Assembly (NCBI RefSeq): GCF_000828615.1
Contig: NZ_AP012273.1
Span: forward strand, 2,728,001-2,792,000
Direction of reading: 5' to 3'
DNA: 64,000 nt
Source of the DNA: Thiolapillus brandeum
GTDB taxonomy: Bacteria > Pseudomonadota > Gammaproteobacteria > Chromatiales > Chromatiaceae
A program made the position numbers and the translations under genes. This document shows, in pieces, positions 35,178 through 45,613 of the stretch. The notes below the pieces were generated by a model, which worked only from the letters and a program-made list of their open reading frames with translations, was not told where the DNA came from and ran no database searches. Each line of letters opens with the position of its first letter. Within the stretch, counting starts at the first letter, position 1.

Positions 35178-37475
35178 ATGACACTTCTTCACAACTCCGG
35201 ATTCCCCCGCATTGGTCACAAACGCGAACTCAAGTTTGCCCTGGAACGCTACTGGCGCGGGGAAGACAGCCTGGAAAAACTGGAATCCACGGCTGCCGAT
35301 CTGCGCGCCAGGCACTGGCAACTGCAACAGGATGCAGGACTGGACCTGATCCCGGTGAACGATTTTTCCCTGTACGATCAGATACTGGATCACAGCCTGC
35401 TGTTGAGCGCCGTGCCATCCCGATTTGGTGACCTCTCCAGGCTCACTCATGCCGATGCAGCCTTCTGTATCGCCAGAGGCAAAAACGCCCAGGGGCAACC
35501 TGTCGCCGCCGGAGAGATGACCAAGTGGTTCGACACCAACTACCATTTCATCGTCCCGGAACTGCGGCGCGGCCAGCAGTTCCTTATCGGCAGCAACAAA
35601 CTCTTCGAGGAAGTGGCGGAAGCCAGGGCCCTGGGCCACACCAACATCAAACCCGTATTGCCCGGCCCCCTCACCTGGCTGTGGCTGAGCAAGACCGGAG
35701 AAGCTGAATTCGATCGTCTGGAGCTGCTGGACAGTCTTGTGGAAGCCTATGGGGAAATTCTCCTGAGACTTGCCGGGCTTGGCGTGGAATGGGTGCAACT
35801 GGATGAACCTGCCCTGGCACTGGATCTGCCTGCGGCCTGGAAACAAGCCTACGAAAGCGCTTACAGCCGCTTGCAGGGAACACCCGTGAAACTCCTGCTG
35901 GCCACCTATTTCGGACCATTGAAGGACAATCTGCACCTGGCGGCCCGGCTTCCCGTGGACGGCCTGCATCTGGACGCCGTACGGGCTCCCGGTGAACTGC
36001 TCAATCTGGCCGACCATCTTCCCGCCTACAAGGTATTGTCTGCCGGAATCATCGATGGTCGCAACATCTGGCGTTCAGACCTGGCACAGGCCCTGACTGT
36101 CCTGGATCCCCTGAAACAGCGCCTGGGAAAACGCCTGTGGCTGGCACCTTCCTGCTCCCTGCTGCATGTGCCCGTGGATCTGCTCTCAGAAGCCGAGCTG
36201 GACAAAGAGCTGAAAGACTGGATGGCCTTCGCCGTACAAAAACTGGACGAACTTGCCTTGTTGAAACAGGGGCTGCACGCCACCGGGGAACAACGCAGTT
36301 TACTCCTGGCGGACAACACCCGGGCAGCGCAAACCCGCCGGCAATCCACCCGAATTCACAACCCCGGGGTTCAGGAACGGCTGCAATCCCTCACCGCCGA
36401 CATGGCTCAGCGTCACAGCGACTACCGGAAACGCCGCCCACAACAGATCAGCCTGCCATTGTTTCCCACCACCACTATCGGTTCCTTTCCCCAGACAGCG
36501 GAAATCCGCCAGGCCCGCCGGAAATTCCGCCAGGGACAGATGGACGCAGCCGGTTACCGGGAAAAGATGCGCGAAGAAATCCGCAAAGTGGTGAAAATCC
36601 AGGAACGCCTGGGGCTGGACGTTCTGGTTCACGGCGAAGCGGAACGCAACGACATGGTGGAATACTTTGGCGAGCAGCTGGAGGGTTTCGCCTTCACCCG
36701 TTTTGGCTGGGTGCAATCCTATGGCTCCCGCTGCGTCAAGCCGCCCATACTGTTCGGCGATGTGAGCCGCCCCGCTCCCATGACCGTGGAATGGTCAAGC
36801 TATGCCCAGTCCCTTACAGAGCGCCCCATGAAAGGCATGCTCACCGGACCGGTCACCATTCTCAACTGGTCATTCGTACGCAATGACCAGCCCCGCGCCA
36901 GCACCTGCCGGCAACTGGCCCTGGCCTTGCGCGATGAGGTGCGGGATCTGGAACGGGCAGGTATCAGGGTGATCCAGATCGATGAAGCCGCCCTGCGCGA
37001 AGGACTGCCCCTGCGCCGCTCCGACTGGCAGGAATACCTGGACTGGGCGGTGGAGTCCTTCCGCATCAGCGCAGCCGCAGTACAGGACAGCACCCAGATT
37101 CACACCCATATGTGCTACTCGGAGTTCAACGACATCATGCCATTCATTGCCGCCATGGATGCCGACGTGATCACCATCGAAACCTCGCGTTCGCACATGG
37201 AACTGCTGGACGCCTTCCGCGACTTCGATTACCCGGCGGAGATCGGCCCCGGTGTCTATGACATCCACTCGGCCAACATCCCCCGCCAGGAAGACATCCT
37301 GGCCCTGCTGAAAAAAGCCCTGGAGCGCATTCCTGCAGAACATCTTTGGATCAATCCGGACTGCGGCCTCAAGACCAGAACCTGGGAAGAAGTACAGCCG
37401 GCACTGGAAAACATGCTGGCAGCGGCCCGCCAGCTTCGGCAGCAACACCAGAAACAGAACCGCGCCAGGGCCTGA
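35178..37475 (+). CDS. metE: Cobalamin-independent methionine synthase MetE
   Basis: This 765-residue cytosolic enzyme moves a methyl group from 5-methyl-tetrahydropteroyl-tri-glutamate to homocysteine. It has the N-terminal domain start ([20 protein letters not shown]) and [15 protein letters not shown]. The catalytic domain carries [32 protein letters not shown], zinc ligands in HTHMCYSEF (about 641-643), a Glu near 665 and Cys in NPDCGLKTR near 727. Length equals E. coli MetE. It converges with algR, leaving 18 bases between stops. Confidence 0.96.
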   Translation: MTLLHNSGFPRIGHKRELKFALERYWRGEDSLEKLESTAADLRARHWQLQQDAGLDLIPVNDFSLYDQILDHSLLLSAVPSRFGDLSRLTHADAAFCIARGKNAQGQPVAAGEMTKWFDTNYHFIVPELRRGQQFLIGSNKLFEEVAEARALGHTNIKPVLPGPLTWLWLSKTGEAEFDRLELLDSLVEAYGEILLRLAGLGVEWVQLDEPALALDLPAAWKQAYESAYSRLQGTPVKLLLATYFGPLKDNLHLAARLPVDGLHLDAVRAPGELLNLADHLPAYKVLSAGIIDGRNIWRSDLAQALTVLDPLKQRLGKRLWLAPSCSLLHVPVDLLSEAELDKELKDWMAFAVQKLDELALLKQGLHATGEQRSLLLADNTRAAQTRRQSTRIHNPGVQERLQSLTADMAQRHSDYRKRRPQQISLPLFPTTTIGSFPQTAEIRQARRKFRQGQMDAAGYREKMREEIRKVVKIQERLGLDVLVHGEAERNDMVEYFGEQLEGFAFTRFGWVQSYGSRCVKPPILFGDVSRPAPMTVEWSSYAQSLTERPMKGMLTGPVTILNWSFVRNDQPRASTCRQLALALRDEVRDLERAGIRVIQIDEAALREGLPLRRSDWQEYLDWAVESFRISAAAVQDSTQIHTHMCYSEFNDIMPFIAAMDADVITIETSRSHMELLDAFRDFDYPAEIGPGVYDIHSANIPRQEDILALLKKALERIPAEHLWINPDCGLKTRTWEEVQPALENMLAAARQLRQQHQKQNRARA

Positions 37476-37493
37476 CAGTCTCCTGCAGGCAGC

Positions 37494-38225
37494 TCAGGCC
37501 GGGGTGAGCGGCGCCGCCAACAGGCGCCGCACCTGGGGCACATGCCTGCGGCTGACTTCCAGGTGGTCGTCGATATCGGCAAATCCCACTTCCACTCCGC
37601 CGTCAGGACGTTTATGCAAAGCTGCAATCATGCGCGAGCGCACCAGGGTACTGCGGTGGATGCGCAGCAATTCATCGGGAAAGCGTTTCTCCAGGGCCAC
37701 CAGGGAGTCCTCCAACAAGGCTTCGCCACCACGATACCTGGCCACCACATACTTGCTGTCAGCACGAAAGTAGTACACCTGCGACAGGGGAATACGTTGC
37801 ACCCCGCCCCGGTATTTGCTGGTGATCCATTGCTCCTCCACTTCCCCCTTTTGCACCAGAGGGCGGGTAAGGCGCGTCACCTTCTCCAGGGCCACCGCCA
37901 GTTTTTCCCGGCGTATGGGCTTGAGGAGATAATCCACGGCATGCACTTCGAAAGCATCCAGGGCATGCTCACCGTAGGCTGTGGTGAACACGATGGCGGG
38001 AGGCGGTTCCTGGCGGGATATCAATGCGGCAGCCTCCAGCCCGTCCATACCCGGCATATGAATATCCAGGAACACCAGGTCTATCTCCTGTCGTTCACAG
38101 ATTTCCACGGCCTGTTCACCATTCTCCGCTTCGGCAACCACCTGATGGCCACCCTCGAGTTCTGACAGAAGCGCACACAGGCGCTGGCGGGCCAGCCTTT
38201 CGTCATCGACCACAAGAATATTCAT
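37494..38225 (-). CDS. algR: LytTR response regulator AlgR
   Basis: This 243-residue protein has a receiver domain (ILVVDDERLARQRL, phospho-acceptor Asp in LVFLDIHMPGMDG near residue 54, FTTAYGEHAL, LLKPIRREKL) and a C-terminal LytTR DNA-binding domain (about 140-238, YFRADSKYVVARY, LLRIHRSTLVRSRM). It is the AlgR type that governs alginate, type IV pili and EPS in Pseudomonas. The gene overlaps algZ by four bases. Which targets it has here cannot be seen. Confidence 0.9.
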   Translation of the reverse strand: MNILVVDDERLARQRLCALLSELEGGHQVVAEAENGEQAVEICERQEIDLVFLDIHMPGMDGLEAAALISRQEPPPAIVFTTAYGEHALDAFEVHAVDYLLKPIRREKLAVALEKVTRLTRPLVQKGEVEEQWITSKYRGGVQRIPLSQVYYFRADSKYVVARYRGGEALLEDSLVALEKRFPDELLRIHRSTLVRSRMIAALHKRPDGGVEVGFADIDDHLEVSRRHVPQVRRLLAAPLTPA

Positions 38226-39271
38226 GCGTCCTTCTCACCTTTCACCGGAAACCAGATGCGCACCTGGTAACGATCCTCCACCATGCCCGTATGCATGCCG
38301 GCCTCCTCACCAAAGCGCACTGCCAGGCGTTGCCGGATATTCTCCAGAGCCATGTGATTCCCCTGGCGGTGAACACCCGCATCCTGCTCTGCCAGGGTAT
38401 TGCTCACCGTCAGTGCCACCACATTGTTGCGGTAACGGCCGAAGATGCAGATTTCCCCACCATGCACTGCCGGTTCGATACCATGATAGACGGCATTCTC
38501 CACCAGGGGCTGTAGCAACAAGGCTGGCATGGGCGCATCCTCGGGAAGATCTTCCAGGCTCCAGGTGATCCGCAAACGTGATCCCAGGCGCTGTTGCTCC
38601 ACAGCCAGATACTGCCGCGTCAGTTCCATTTCCCGCCCGACACTGGACATGCGACTTTCATCCCCGAGACTGGCGCGGAACAGGTCTGCCAAGTCCTGCA
38701 ATACTTCCTCAGCCTGGCCCGGATGCTGTGGAATCAGGCTGATCACCGTATTCAGACTGTTGAACAGAAAATGCGGGCGAATGCGAGCCTGCAGTGCCTG
38801 GAAGCGGGCCCGGCTTTCCGCCAGCTCTTTTTGTTTCTGCTGATGGTTTTCGTACAGGTAGCGCAGAATCAACGCCCCCAGAATGCCACTGATACCCAAG
38901 GTGCGGATCATCAGGTCTCCCAGGGACACGCCGGGAAAATACTCCATGGGAATCAGATGTCCGGCTATCAGGCTCACCAGCAAAGCGGCCAGCATGATCA
39001 ACAACCAGGCAACCAGTCCTGCCCGGCCATGAGACAGCTTTCCCAGCCAGCGCCGCAGCACGCAGATGAAGGTCGCAGCCATGAGGCCAATCCACTGCAC
39101 GTACAGGGCACCCATACTGAAGTTTTCCCAAAAGGCTTGCAGATGATCCGTGGCCGCCAGGGCCAGAACCATGGCCAAAACCGTCGTGCTCACCACGACC
39201 GCAAAGAGGGTGCGCACCCCGCAGAAATCCGGGAGAAAACTCTGCTCCGTCCTGTATTCGACCTGTGCCAT
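38222..39271 (-). CDS. algZ: Sensor histidine kinase AlgZ/FimS (LytS type)
   Basis: This 349-residue membrane kinase has four hydrophobic segments in the first ~140 residues, then a HisKA_7 domain with [20 protein letters not shown] (phospho-His region) and [19 protein letters not shown] as N box. The ATP-binding domain is short, as in this family. It pairs with AlgR (overlapping genes). It is divergent from argH with 54 bases between, a neighbourhood also known in Pseudomonas (argH-algZ-algR). Confidence 0.9.
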   Translation of the reverse strand: MAQVEYRTEQSFLPDFCGVRTLFAVVVSTTVLAMVLALAATDHLQAFWENFSMGALYVQWIGLMAATFICVLRRWLGKLSHGRAGLVAWLLIMLAALLVSLIAGHLIPMEYFPGVSLGDLMIRTLGISGILGALILRYLYENHQQKQKELAESRARFQALQARIRPHFLFNSLNTVISLIPQHPGQAEEVLQDLADLFRASLGDESRMSSVGREMELTRQYLAVEQQRLGSRLRITWSLEDLPEDAPMPALLLQPLVENAVYHGIEPAVHGGEICIFGRYRNNVVALTVSNTLAEQDAGVHRQGNHMALENIRQRLAVRFGEEAGMHTGMVEDRYQVRIWFPVKGEKDA

Positions 39272-39325
39272 GATCAGTACAGTATAATGGTTACCTATTC
39301 ACAACGGTATGTACTCATCCGCACA

Positions 39326-40705
39326 ATGACTGACAAGAAACTCTGGGCCGGGCGCTTCAATCAGCCTACCGACGCCTTCGTCGAAGCTTTCACGGCGTCC
39401 GTGGAATTCGACCAGCGCCTCGCCGACTATGACATTCAGGGCTCCATCGCCCACGCCACCATGTTGGCGAAACAAGGCATGTTGAGCGAAAAGGAAAGGG
39501 ACGCCATCATCGGCGGCCTGGAACGCATCCGCCAGCGCATTGCCAATGGCGACTTTCCCTGGTCCGTGGCCCTGGAAGACGTGCACATGAACATCGAGGC
39601 GGTGCTCACGGAAGACATCGGCGACGCCGGCAAGAAACTGCACACGGGGCGCTCGCGCAACGACCAGGTGGCCACGGACGTGCGCCTGTGGCTGCGGGAC
39701 GAAATCGCCGCCATCCAGGCGGAGATCCGGCGCTTTCAGCTGGCCCTGGTGGAACTGGCCGAGCGCGAGGCGGACACCATACTCCCCGGCTTCACCCATT
39801 TGCAGACCGCCCAGCCGGTAACCTTCGGCCACCACATGCTGGCCTGGTTCGAAATGCTGCAACGCGATCATGGGCGCTTCGAAGACTGTGCCCGACGCAT
39901 GAATCAATGCCCCCTGGGCGCGGCCGCCCTGGCAGGTACCACTTATCCCATCGACCGGGAATACAGCGCTGAACTGTTGGGTTTCGACGCCCCCTGCGCC
40001 AACTCCCTGGATGCGGTGAGCGACCGTGACTTCGCCATCGAATTCAGCGCCGCCGCCAGCATCCTCATGATGCACCTGTCACGCATGTCCGAGGAGCTGA
40101 TCATCTGGTCCTCGGCCCAGTTCGGCTTCATCACCCTGTCCGACAGCTTCTGCACCGGCTCATCCATCATGCCGCAGAAAAAGAACCCCGACGTGCCGGA
40201 ACTGGTGCGCGGCAAGAGTGGCCGGGTATTCGGCCACCTCATGGGGCTGCTCACCCTGATGAAATCCCAGCCCCTGGCCTACAACAAAGACAACCAGGAG
40301 GACAAGGAACCCCTGTTCGACACCGTGGACAACCTCAAGGGCTGCCTCAAGGTGTTCGCCGACATGGTGCCGGAAATCACCTGTAATGCTGAGGCCATGC
40401 GCCAGGCAGCCCTCAAGGGCTTTGCCACCGCTACGGATCTGGCCGACTATCTGGTGCGCAAGGGCATTCCTTTCCGCGATGCCCATGAAGTCGTGGGCAA
40501 GGCCGTGGCTCTGTGCGTGCAACGCAACTGCGATCTGGCCGACCTGTCACTGGAAGAATTGCGCGCCTTCAGTCCGGCCATCGGCAATGATGTGTTTGAC
40601 TACCTGACCCTGGAAGGCTCGGTAGCCGCCCGCAACCATACCGGCGGCACGGCGCCCGAGCAGGTACGCAAGGCTATCGCCCGCGCCAGGGGATTGCTGG
40701 CGTGA
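39326..40705 (+). CDS. argH: Argininosuccinate lyase
   Basis: This 459-residue enzyme of the last arginine step splits argininosuccinate into arginine and fumarate. It opens [20 protein letters not shown], has [39 protein letters not shown] and the superfamily signature [19 protein letters not shown] with the catalytic Ser near residue 281. ATG 39326 gives the usual N-terminus; the frame stays open another 244 codons upstream, but that part is antisense to algZ and is not used. It overlaps the next gene by four bases. Confidence 0.95.
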   Translation: MTDKKLWAGRFNQPTDAFVEAFTASVEFDQRLADYDIQGSIAHATMLAKQGMLSEKERDAIIGGLERIRQRIANGDFPWSVALEDVHMNIEAVLTEDIGDAGKKLHTGRSRNDQVATDVRLWLRDEIAAIQAEIRRFQLALVELAEREADTILPGFTHLQTAQPVTFGHHMLAWFEMLQRDHGRFEDCARRMNQCPLGAAALAGTTYPIDREYSAELLGFDAPCANSLDAVSDRDFAIEFSAAASILMMHLSRMSEELIIWSSAQFGFITLSDSFCTGSSIMPQKKNPDVPELVRGKSGRVFGHLMGLLTLMKSQPLAYNKDNQEDKEPLFDTVDNLKGCLKVFADMVPEITCNAEAMRQAALKGFATATDLADYLVRKGIPFRDAHEVVGKAVALCVQRNCDLADLSLEELRAFSPAIGNDVFDYLTLEGSVAARNHTGGTAPEQVRKAIARARGLLA

Positions 40706-41100
40706 GCAACAGCGTCCGGGTCAGCGCCACTTTCTCCTTTCGCGGCCAGTTGCTGGAACCCGAGATGCATCTCGACCTGGATCAGGCCCTGGAGCAAGGC
40801 ATGAAGCCTGAAAGCCTCTATGCCCTCCTCGGCCGCCGCAACGGCATCGATCCCTATTCCTACGAATACGAGATGCTCGAAGCCGAACCCCTGGTGTTCG
40901 ACCAACCGGAAGGCATCGCCGGCAATTTTGTCAATAATGGCCAGTTGGACTGGGAAGGGCTGGAAAAAGCCTGGAAAGAAGCCAATCTGATCGAGAACCT
41001 GAGCCGCATCGCCCGTACATACATGGACATCCGGGAGCTGGACGACGTTCCCGGACTCAGGGAAACACTGCTGGCCGTTCATCAAAACGCCAAACACTGA
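40702..41100 (+). CDS. Conserved hypothetical protein coupled to argH
   Basis: This 132-residue protein starts at GTG 40702 overlapping the argH stop (GTGA). It is soluble and acidic, with no catalytic motif visible; the centre reads [20 protein letters not shown], and the N-terminus is a possible beta hairpin ([20 protein letters not shown]). I do not recognise the family. Its tight coupling to argH suggests co-expression, not necessarily a shared pathway. Confidence 0.7.
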   Translation: MSNSVRVSATFSFRGQLLEPEMHLDLDQALEQGMKPESLYALLGRRNGIDPYSYEYEMLEAEPLVFDQPEGIAGNFVNNGQLDWEGLEKAWKEANLIENLSRIARTYMDIRELDDVPGLRETLLAVHQNAKH

Positions 41101-41101
41101 A

Positions 41102-41123
41102 AAGGCGCCCGAAGGCGCCTTTA
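41102..41123. terminator. Bidirectional terminator between argH operon and amtB
   Basis: AAAGGCGCC (41102-41110) and GGCGCCTTT (41115-41123) form a perfect 9-bp stem with a four-base loop. T-rich ends follow on both strands, so it can end the plus-strand argH unit and the minus-strand glnK-amtB unit that converge here. Confidence 0.8.
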
Positions 41124-41150
41124 TGCTTAGACAGTGTTGTTATACCGCTA

Positions 41151-42437
41151 TCAGATACCGGAGCCCTGAGCGCCAGTGAACTCGGGATAGGCTTCCATCC
41201 CGCATTCAGCCAGATCAACACCTTCGTACTCTTCCTCTTCGGATACCCGCAGGCCCATGACGATCTTGATGATCAGCCATACCACCAGGCTGGTACCAAA
41301 CACCCATCCAAAGATGGTACCGGCACCGATGAGCTGGCCGGAGAAGCTGGAATCACCATTGGTGACAGGTACCAGCATCAGCCCCAGGAAGCCACATACA
41401 CCGTGAACGGAGATTGCACCGACAGGATCGTCGATACGCATCTTGTCCAGGCCGAGGATGCTGAATACTACCAACGCACCACCAGCTGCACCGAACAAAG
41501 TCGCTTGAAGCACGGTAGGCGTGGACGGCTCGGCGGTGATGACCACCAAACCGGCCAATGCACCGTTGAGGGCCATGGTCAGGTCAGCCTTGCCAAACAG
41601 AATACGGGCTACAATGAGCGCGACCACTACGCCACCCGCTGCAGCGGCATTGGTGTTTACGAACACCATGGCCACGGAGTTGGCGCTGGCAATATCCCCC
41701 AACTTGAGTACAGAACCGCCATTGAAGCCAAACCACCCGAACCACAGGATGAAGGTACCCAGAGTCGCCAGGGGCAGGTTGGCGCCGGGAATGGGACGAA
41801 TCTCACCGTTGGGGCCGTACTTGCCTTTACGTGCACCAAGAAGCAATACACCCGACAAGGCAGCAGCAGCACCAGCCATGTGTACGATGCCGGAACCGGC
41901 AAAGTCGGACCAGCCCAGGTCACCCAGGGTATACAGGCCAAATACAGAAGAGCTGCCCCAGGTCCAGGAACCTTCCATTGGGTAGATAAAGCCGGTCATG
42001 ACCACGGCAAAGGTCAGGAAGGCCCATAGTTTCATACGCTCAGCCACGGCGCCAGAGACGATAGACATGGCGGTGGCCACGAACACGACCTGAAAGAAGA
42101 AATCGGAAGCAGTGGAATAAACCGAACCACCGCCAAAGCCGTCTTCACGACCCGCCATGGCTTTGATGGCATCAGGCACCAGGGTCTCGCTACCGGCAAG
42201 ACCACTCAGCAGATACTCGCCACCGTACATAATGGCGTAACCGGACACCATATACATAATGCAGGAAATGGCGAACAGGGCAATGTTCTTGGTGAGAATT
42301 TCCACGGTGTTCTTGGAACGCACCAAACCGGCCTCCAACATGGAGAAGCCTGCTGCCATCCACATGACCAGGGCACCCATTACCAGGAAGTAAAAGGTGT
42401 CCATGGCATACTGAAGTTCAAATATATTGTTTTCCAT
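41151..42437 (-). CDS. amtB: Ammonium transporter AmtB
   Basis: This 428-residue inner-membrane protein has about 11 membrane helices and motifs FYFLVMGALVMWMAAGFSML, FAGSGIVHMAGAAAALSG and GAISVHGVCGFLGLMLVP, holding the two pore histidines of the Amt/Rh family. It conducts ammonium and is blocked by GlnK when nitrogen is plentiful. It lies 14 bases downstream of glnK in one unit. Confidence 0.95.
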   Translation of the reverse strand: MENNIFELQYAMDTFYFLVMGALVMWMAAGFSMLEAGLVRSKNTVEILTKNIALFAISCIMYMVSGYAIMYGGEYLLSGLAGSETLVPDAIKAMAGREDGFGGGSVYSTASDFFFQVVFVATAMSIVSGAVAERMKLWAFLTFAVVMTGFIYPMEGSWTWGSSSVFGLYTLGDLGWSDFAGSGIVHMAGAAAALSGVLLLGARKGKYGPNGEIRPIPGANLPLATLGTFILWFGWFGFNGGSVLKLGDIASANSVAMVFVNTNAAAAGGVVVALIVARILFGKADLTMALNGALAGLVVITAEPSTPTVLQATLFGAAGGALVVFSILGLDKMRIDDPVGAISVHGVCGFLGLMLVPVTNGDSSFSGQLIGAGTIFGWVFGTSLVVWLIIKIVMGLRVSEEEEYEGVDLAECGMEAYPEFTGAQGSGI

Positions 42438-42451
42438 CAGTCAGATCCCCG

Positions 42452-42799
<348 letters not shown>

Positions 42800-42809
42800 T
42801 TAGGTTTGA

Positions 42810-43496
42810 TTAGAAGGATTTGGCCCAGGAGATGACAAACTTGGTGTCATCGCTGCCAGACTCTTCCTGTGCCTTGGAAACCGTCATGGTGAAATCACCC
42901 CAGTCGCCAGCAGTCTTGGTCACATCGATCTGGCCGTGTGTGTAATCCACGTCACCAAATGCCTTGCTGGTGTCAAAATCGTAGTGGCCGATAGTGGCGC
43001 CAATGCTCCAGGTTTCAGCAACGTCGAAGCCAACTGAAAGATGGTAGTAGAGATCACCATCGGAGAAGGCCGCATCGCTGTCGGCCTGGCCATTGATGGT
43101 GTAGGCAATACCAGCTTCCAGGAACTTCCAGGAACCGCTCAGGCTCAGCTCGGTAAAATCGGAATCTTCGTAACCGGAAGTGGGGTAGTAGTAATAGATC
43201 AGGCCAACGTCATAGCCAAAATCGCCAACCTCGTTGGCAAAACCGCCATAAAAATCAACCTCGGCACCGGAACCATTTCCCCAGTCGATGTTGGACGCCC
43301 AGGTGCCCAGGTAGAAACCGCTGTCATGGGCCCAATCGATACCGCCGGAAACCGCTGCATCATCACCCGTCTGAGAGGCACCACGCCACAGGTAGTTGCT
43401 GGTCACACCGATGTTGGCAGTCAGTTCAGCCTGGGCGAGGGAAGTTGCGCCCAAAAGAATGGCACCACAGGCAATAGCCAGTTTTTTTATCTTCAT
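42810..43496 (-). CDS. TorF-family putative outer membrane porin
   Basis: This 228-residue protein has a signal peptide cleaved after SLAQA, then LTANIGVTSNYLWRGASQTG, a strong hallmark of the TorF (TIGR02001, gcw_chp) family, and a beta-barrel ending in KFVISWAKSF with a C-terminal Phe. Genes of this family are often near glnK-amtB, which suggests a role in taking up a nitrogen source across the outer membrane. It is the first gene after the sigma-54 promoter. Confidence 0.87.
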   Translation of the reverse strand: MKIKKLAIACGAILLGATSLAQAELTANIGVTSNYLWRGASQTGDDAAVSGGIDWAHDSGFYLGTWASNIDWGNGSGAEVDFYGGFANEVGDFGYDVGLIYYYYPTSGYEDSDFTELSLSGSWKFLEAGIAYTINGQADSDAAFSDGDLYYHLSVGFDVAETWSIGATIGHYDFDTSKAFGDVDYTHGQIDVTKTAGDWGDFTMTVSKAQEESGSDDTKFVISWAKSF

Positions 43497-43559
43497 AATG
43501 CATTTACTCCAAATGTTGTATGTTGAATTGACGATTGATTAATATCCTGAACACGGAAT

Positions 43560-43575
43560 TGCATATATCGTGCCA
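43560..43575 (-). promoter_or_regulatory. Sigma-54 promoter for the porin-glnK-amtB unit
   Basis: Minus-strand TGGCACGATATATGCA fits TGGCACG-N4-TTGC at all but one key base, with GG and GC separated by exactly ten bases. Its -12 end is at about 43561, predicting a transcript start near 43548, about 52 bases before the porin start. Confidence 0.85.
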
Positions 43576-43648
43576 ACCACCATCATTCTTTGAAAAACAA
43601 TCACTTGAATAACACCCCCCGGCTTTTTCAGGAGCCCCACAGACCCAG

Positions 43649-43667
43649 GCGCACCAGATTGGTGCGC
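43649..43667. promoter_or_regulatory. NtrC-binding site
   Basis: GCGCACCAGATTGGTGCGC is a perfect inverted repeat containing GCACC-N5-GGTGC, the NtrC core. It is centred about 110 bases upstream of the predicted start of the sigma-54 promoter, the usual enhancer distance. It indicates induction by nitrogen limitation. Confidence 0.85.
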
Positions 43668-43761
43668 AATGCCCCCAATCTCCACCCCCCCTTTCGGGCA
43701 CTGGACAAACAAATCTTTCATGGTTTAGTCTGGTGATATATTTCCCGTTCCGGCAGACAGG

Positions 43762-44013
43762 ATGATCGACCCCAAAATACTTGACGAACTCTCCAGCAAG
43801 GTCAGCCAGACCCTTCCAAAAGGCCTGCAGGCCCTGCAAGGCGATTTGCAGCACAACCTGCGCAGCAGTCTGGAAAGCGCCCTGGCCCGCCTGAACCTGG
43901 TCACCCGGGAAGAGTTCGATGTGCAAACCGCAGTACTGGCCCGCACCCGGGAGAAACTCCAGGCCCTGGAAAAACAGGTTGCCGAACTGGAACAGAAACT
44001 GAACAACCCCTGA
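43762..44013 (+). CDS. ubiK: Ubiquinone biosynthesis accessory factor UbiK (BMFP domain)
   Basis: This 83-residue protein has MIDPKILDELSSKV at the start and a C-terminal coiled coil (VLARTREKLQALEKQVAELE), the YqiC/UbiK form. It aids assembly of the aerobic ubiquinone biosynthesis complex at the membrane. Its adjacency to comM is a recurrent gene order in gammaproteobacteria. RBS is AGG shortly before ATG. Confidence 0.9.
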   Translation: MIDPKILDELSSKVSQTLPKGLQALQGDLQHNLRSSLESALARLNLVTREEFDVQTAVLARTREKLQALEKQVAELEQKLNNP

Positions 44014-44053
44014 CTCCGGCATCCTTTGCCGGGCTCGCTGACCATGGATGGTT

Positions 44054-45562
44054 ATGTCACTCGCAACTACTTACTGCCGCGCCAGTGTTGGCATCGAAGC
44101 CCCCCTTGTTACCGTAGAAGTGCATCTGGCCAACGGCCTGCCCGCTTTCACCATCGTGGGTCTGCCGGAAAAGGCGGTGCAGGAAAGCCGCGACCGGGTA
44201 CGTAGCGCCCTGATCAATTCCGGGTACGAATTCCCGGCACGGCGTATCACGGTCAACCTGGCCCCGGCGGATCTGCCCAAAGAAGGTGGGCGCTTCGATC
44301 TGCCCATTGCCATTGGCATCCTCACTGCATCCGGCCAGATCCCTGCCGAAGCCCTGCAGGACTGTGAATTCTTCGGCGAACTGAACCTGTCCGGAGACGT
44401 GCGTCCGGTGACTGGCGTATTACCGGCCACCCTTGCCGCCAGGCAGACTGGGCACCGGCTGTTCATTCCCCGCGCCAATCTCGAAGAAGCCAGCCTGGCG
44501 GAGAATATCGAACTGTATCCCGTGGAGCACCTGCTGCAACTGAGCAATCACTTGTGCGGCCAGAACGTCATCTCTCCGCAACGGGCTGTCTTGAGCACCA
44601 CGGAAGACCGGACCAGCATTCCTGATCTGGCGGACGTACGTGGACAGGCCCAGGCCAAACGCGCCCTGATCATTGCCGCCGCCGGAAATCACAATCTGTT
44701 GTTCAGCGGACCACCGGGCAGCGGCAAATCCATGCTCGCCGCACGCCTGCCGGGGATACTGCCCCCCATGACCGACGAACAGGCCCTGGAACACGCCATG
44801 ATCCACTCCATCAGCGGACAACCCTTCGAGCCTGCCCGCTGGAAACAGCGCCAAATGAGAGCCCCGCATCACACAGCTTCCGCCGTCGCCCTGGTGGGCG
44901 GGGGCAGCAACCCAAGGCCGGGAGAGATATCTTTGGCGCACCACAACATTTTATTTTTGGACGAAGTGGCCGAGTTCCCCCGCGCTGTCCTGGACGTCCT
45001 GCGCGAACCCCTGGAAACCGGTTATATCAACATCTCCCGCGCCAGCCGCAGCGCCCGCTTTCCCGCCCGCTTCCAACTGGTGGCCGCCATGAACCCCTGC
45101 CCCTGCGGCCATCTGGGCGACCCCTTAAGGGCCTGCCGCTGCACCGCCGAGCAGGTGGCCCGCTATCAGGGACGCATCTCCGGCCCTCTCCTGGACCGTA
45201 TCGACATCCAGGTACAGGTGCCCGCGCAACCGGCGGAAGCCATCCTGTCCCCATCCGGAAAGGAAACCTCCAGCGCCCGGGTACGGGAACAGGTGACCCA
45301 GGCCCACGAGCGCCAGCTGCGCCGCCAGGGCTGCAGCAACGCCCATCTGCAAAACAGCGCCCTCGAAGAACACTGCAAACTCAATGAAGCCAGCCGCGCC
45401 CTGCTCATGCAGGCAATGAACAAGCTGGGCCTTTCCGCCCGCGCCTATCACCGCATCCTGCGGGTGGCGCGTACCATTGCCGATCTGGAAGGCATGGACA
45501 ACCTCCAGCTGCCTCATGTTACCGAAGCCATTGGCTACCGGCGCATGGACAAGGCCCGCTGA
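44054..45562 (+). CDS. comM: ComM/YifB-type Mg-chelatase-like AAA+ ATPase
   Basis: This 502-residue protein begins MSLATTYCRASVGIEAPLVT, as E. coli YifB/ComM. It has an N-terminal ChlI domain, Walker A GPPGSGKSMLAARLPGILP (near 220), Walker B NILFLDEVAEF, and a cysteine block CPCGHLGDPLRACRC followed by the Mg_chelatase C-terminal helical domain. ComM is a hexameric DNA helicase that aids branch migration in natural transformation. ATG 44054 was preferred to ATG 44048. It lies 40 bases after ubiK. Confidence 0.92.
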   Translation: MSLATTYCRASVGIEAPLVTVEVHLANGLPAFTIVGLPEKAVQESRDRVRSALINSGYEFPARRITVNLAPADLPKEGGRFDLPIAIGILTASGQIPAEALQDCEFFGELNLSGDVRPVTGVLPATLAARQTGHRLFIPRANLEEASLAENIELYPVEHLLQLSNHLCGQNVISPQRAVLSTTEDRTSIPDLADVRGQAQAKRALIIAAAGNHNLLFSGPPGSGKSMLAARLPGILPPMTDEQALEHAMIHSISGQPFEPARWKQRQMRAPHHTASAVALVGGGSNPRPGEISLAHHNILFLDEVAEFPRAVLDVLREPLETGYINISRASRSARFPARFQLVAAMNPCPCGHLGDPLRACRCTAEQVARYQGRISGPLLDRIDIQVQVPAQPAEAILSPSGKETSSARVREQVTQAHERQLRRQGCSNAHLQNSALEEHCKLNEASRALLMQAMNKLGLSARAYHRILRVARTIADLEGMDNLQLPHVTEAIGYRRMDKAR

Positions 45563-45613
45563 CTGGACGTTCAGCGTTATACTATGCCCTGATCGAATCA
45601 AGGGACGCCATCC

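Noticed and set aside
38594-39325. 244-codon upstream extension of argH
   Set aside because: It is the antisense of algZ; the ArgH family start is at 39326.
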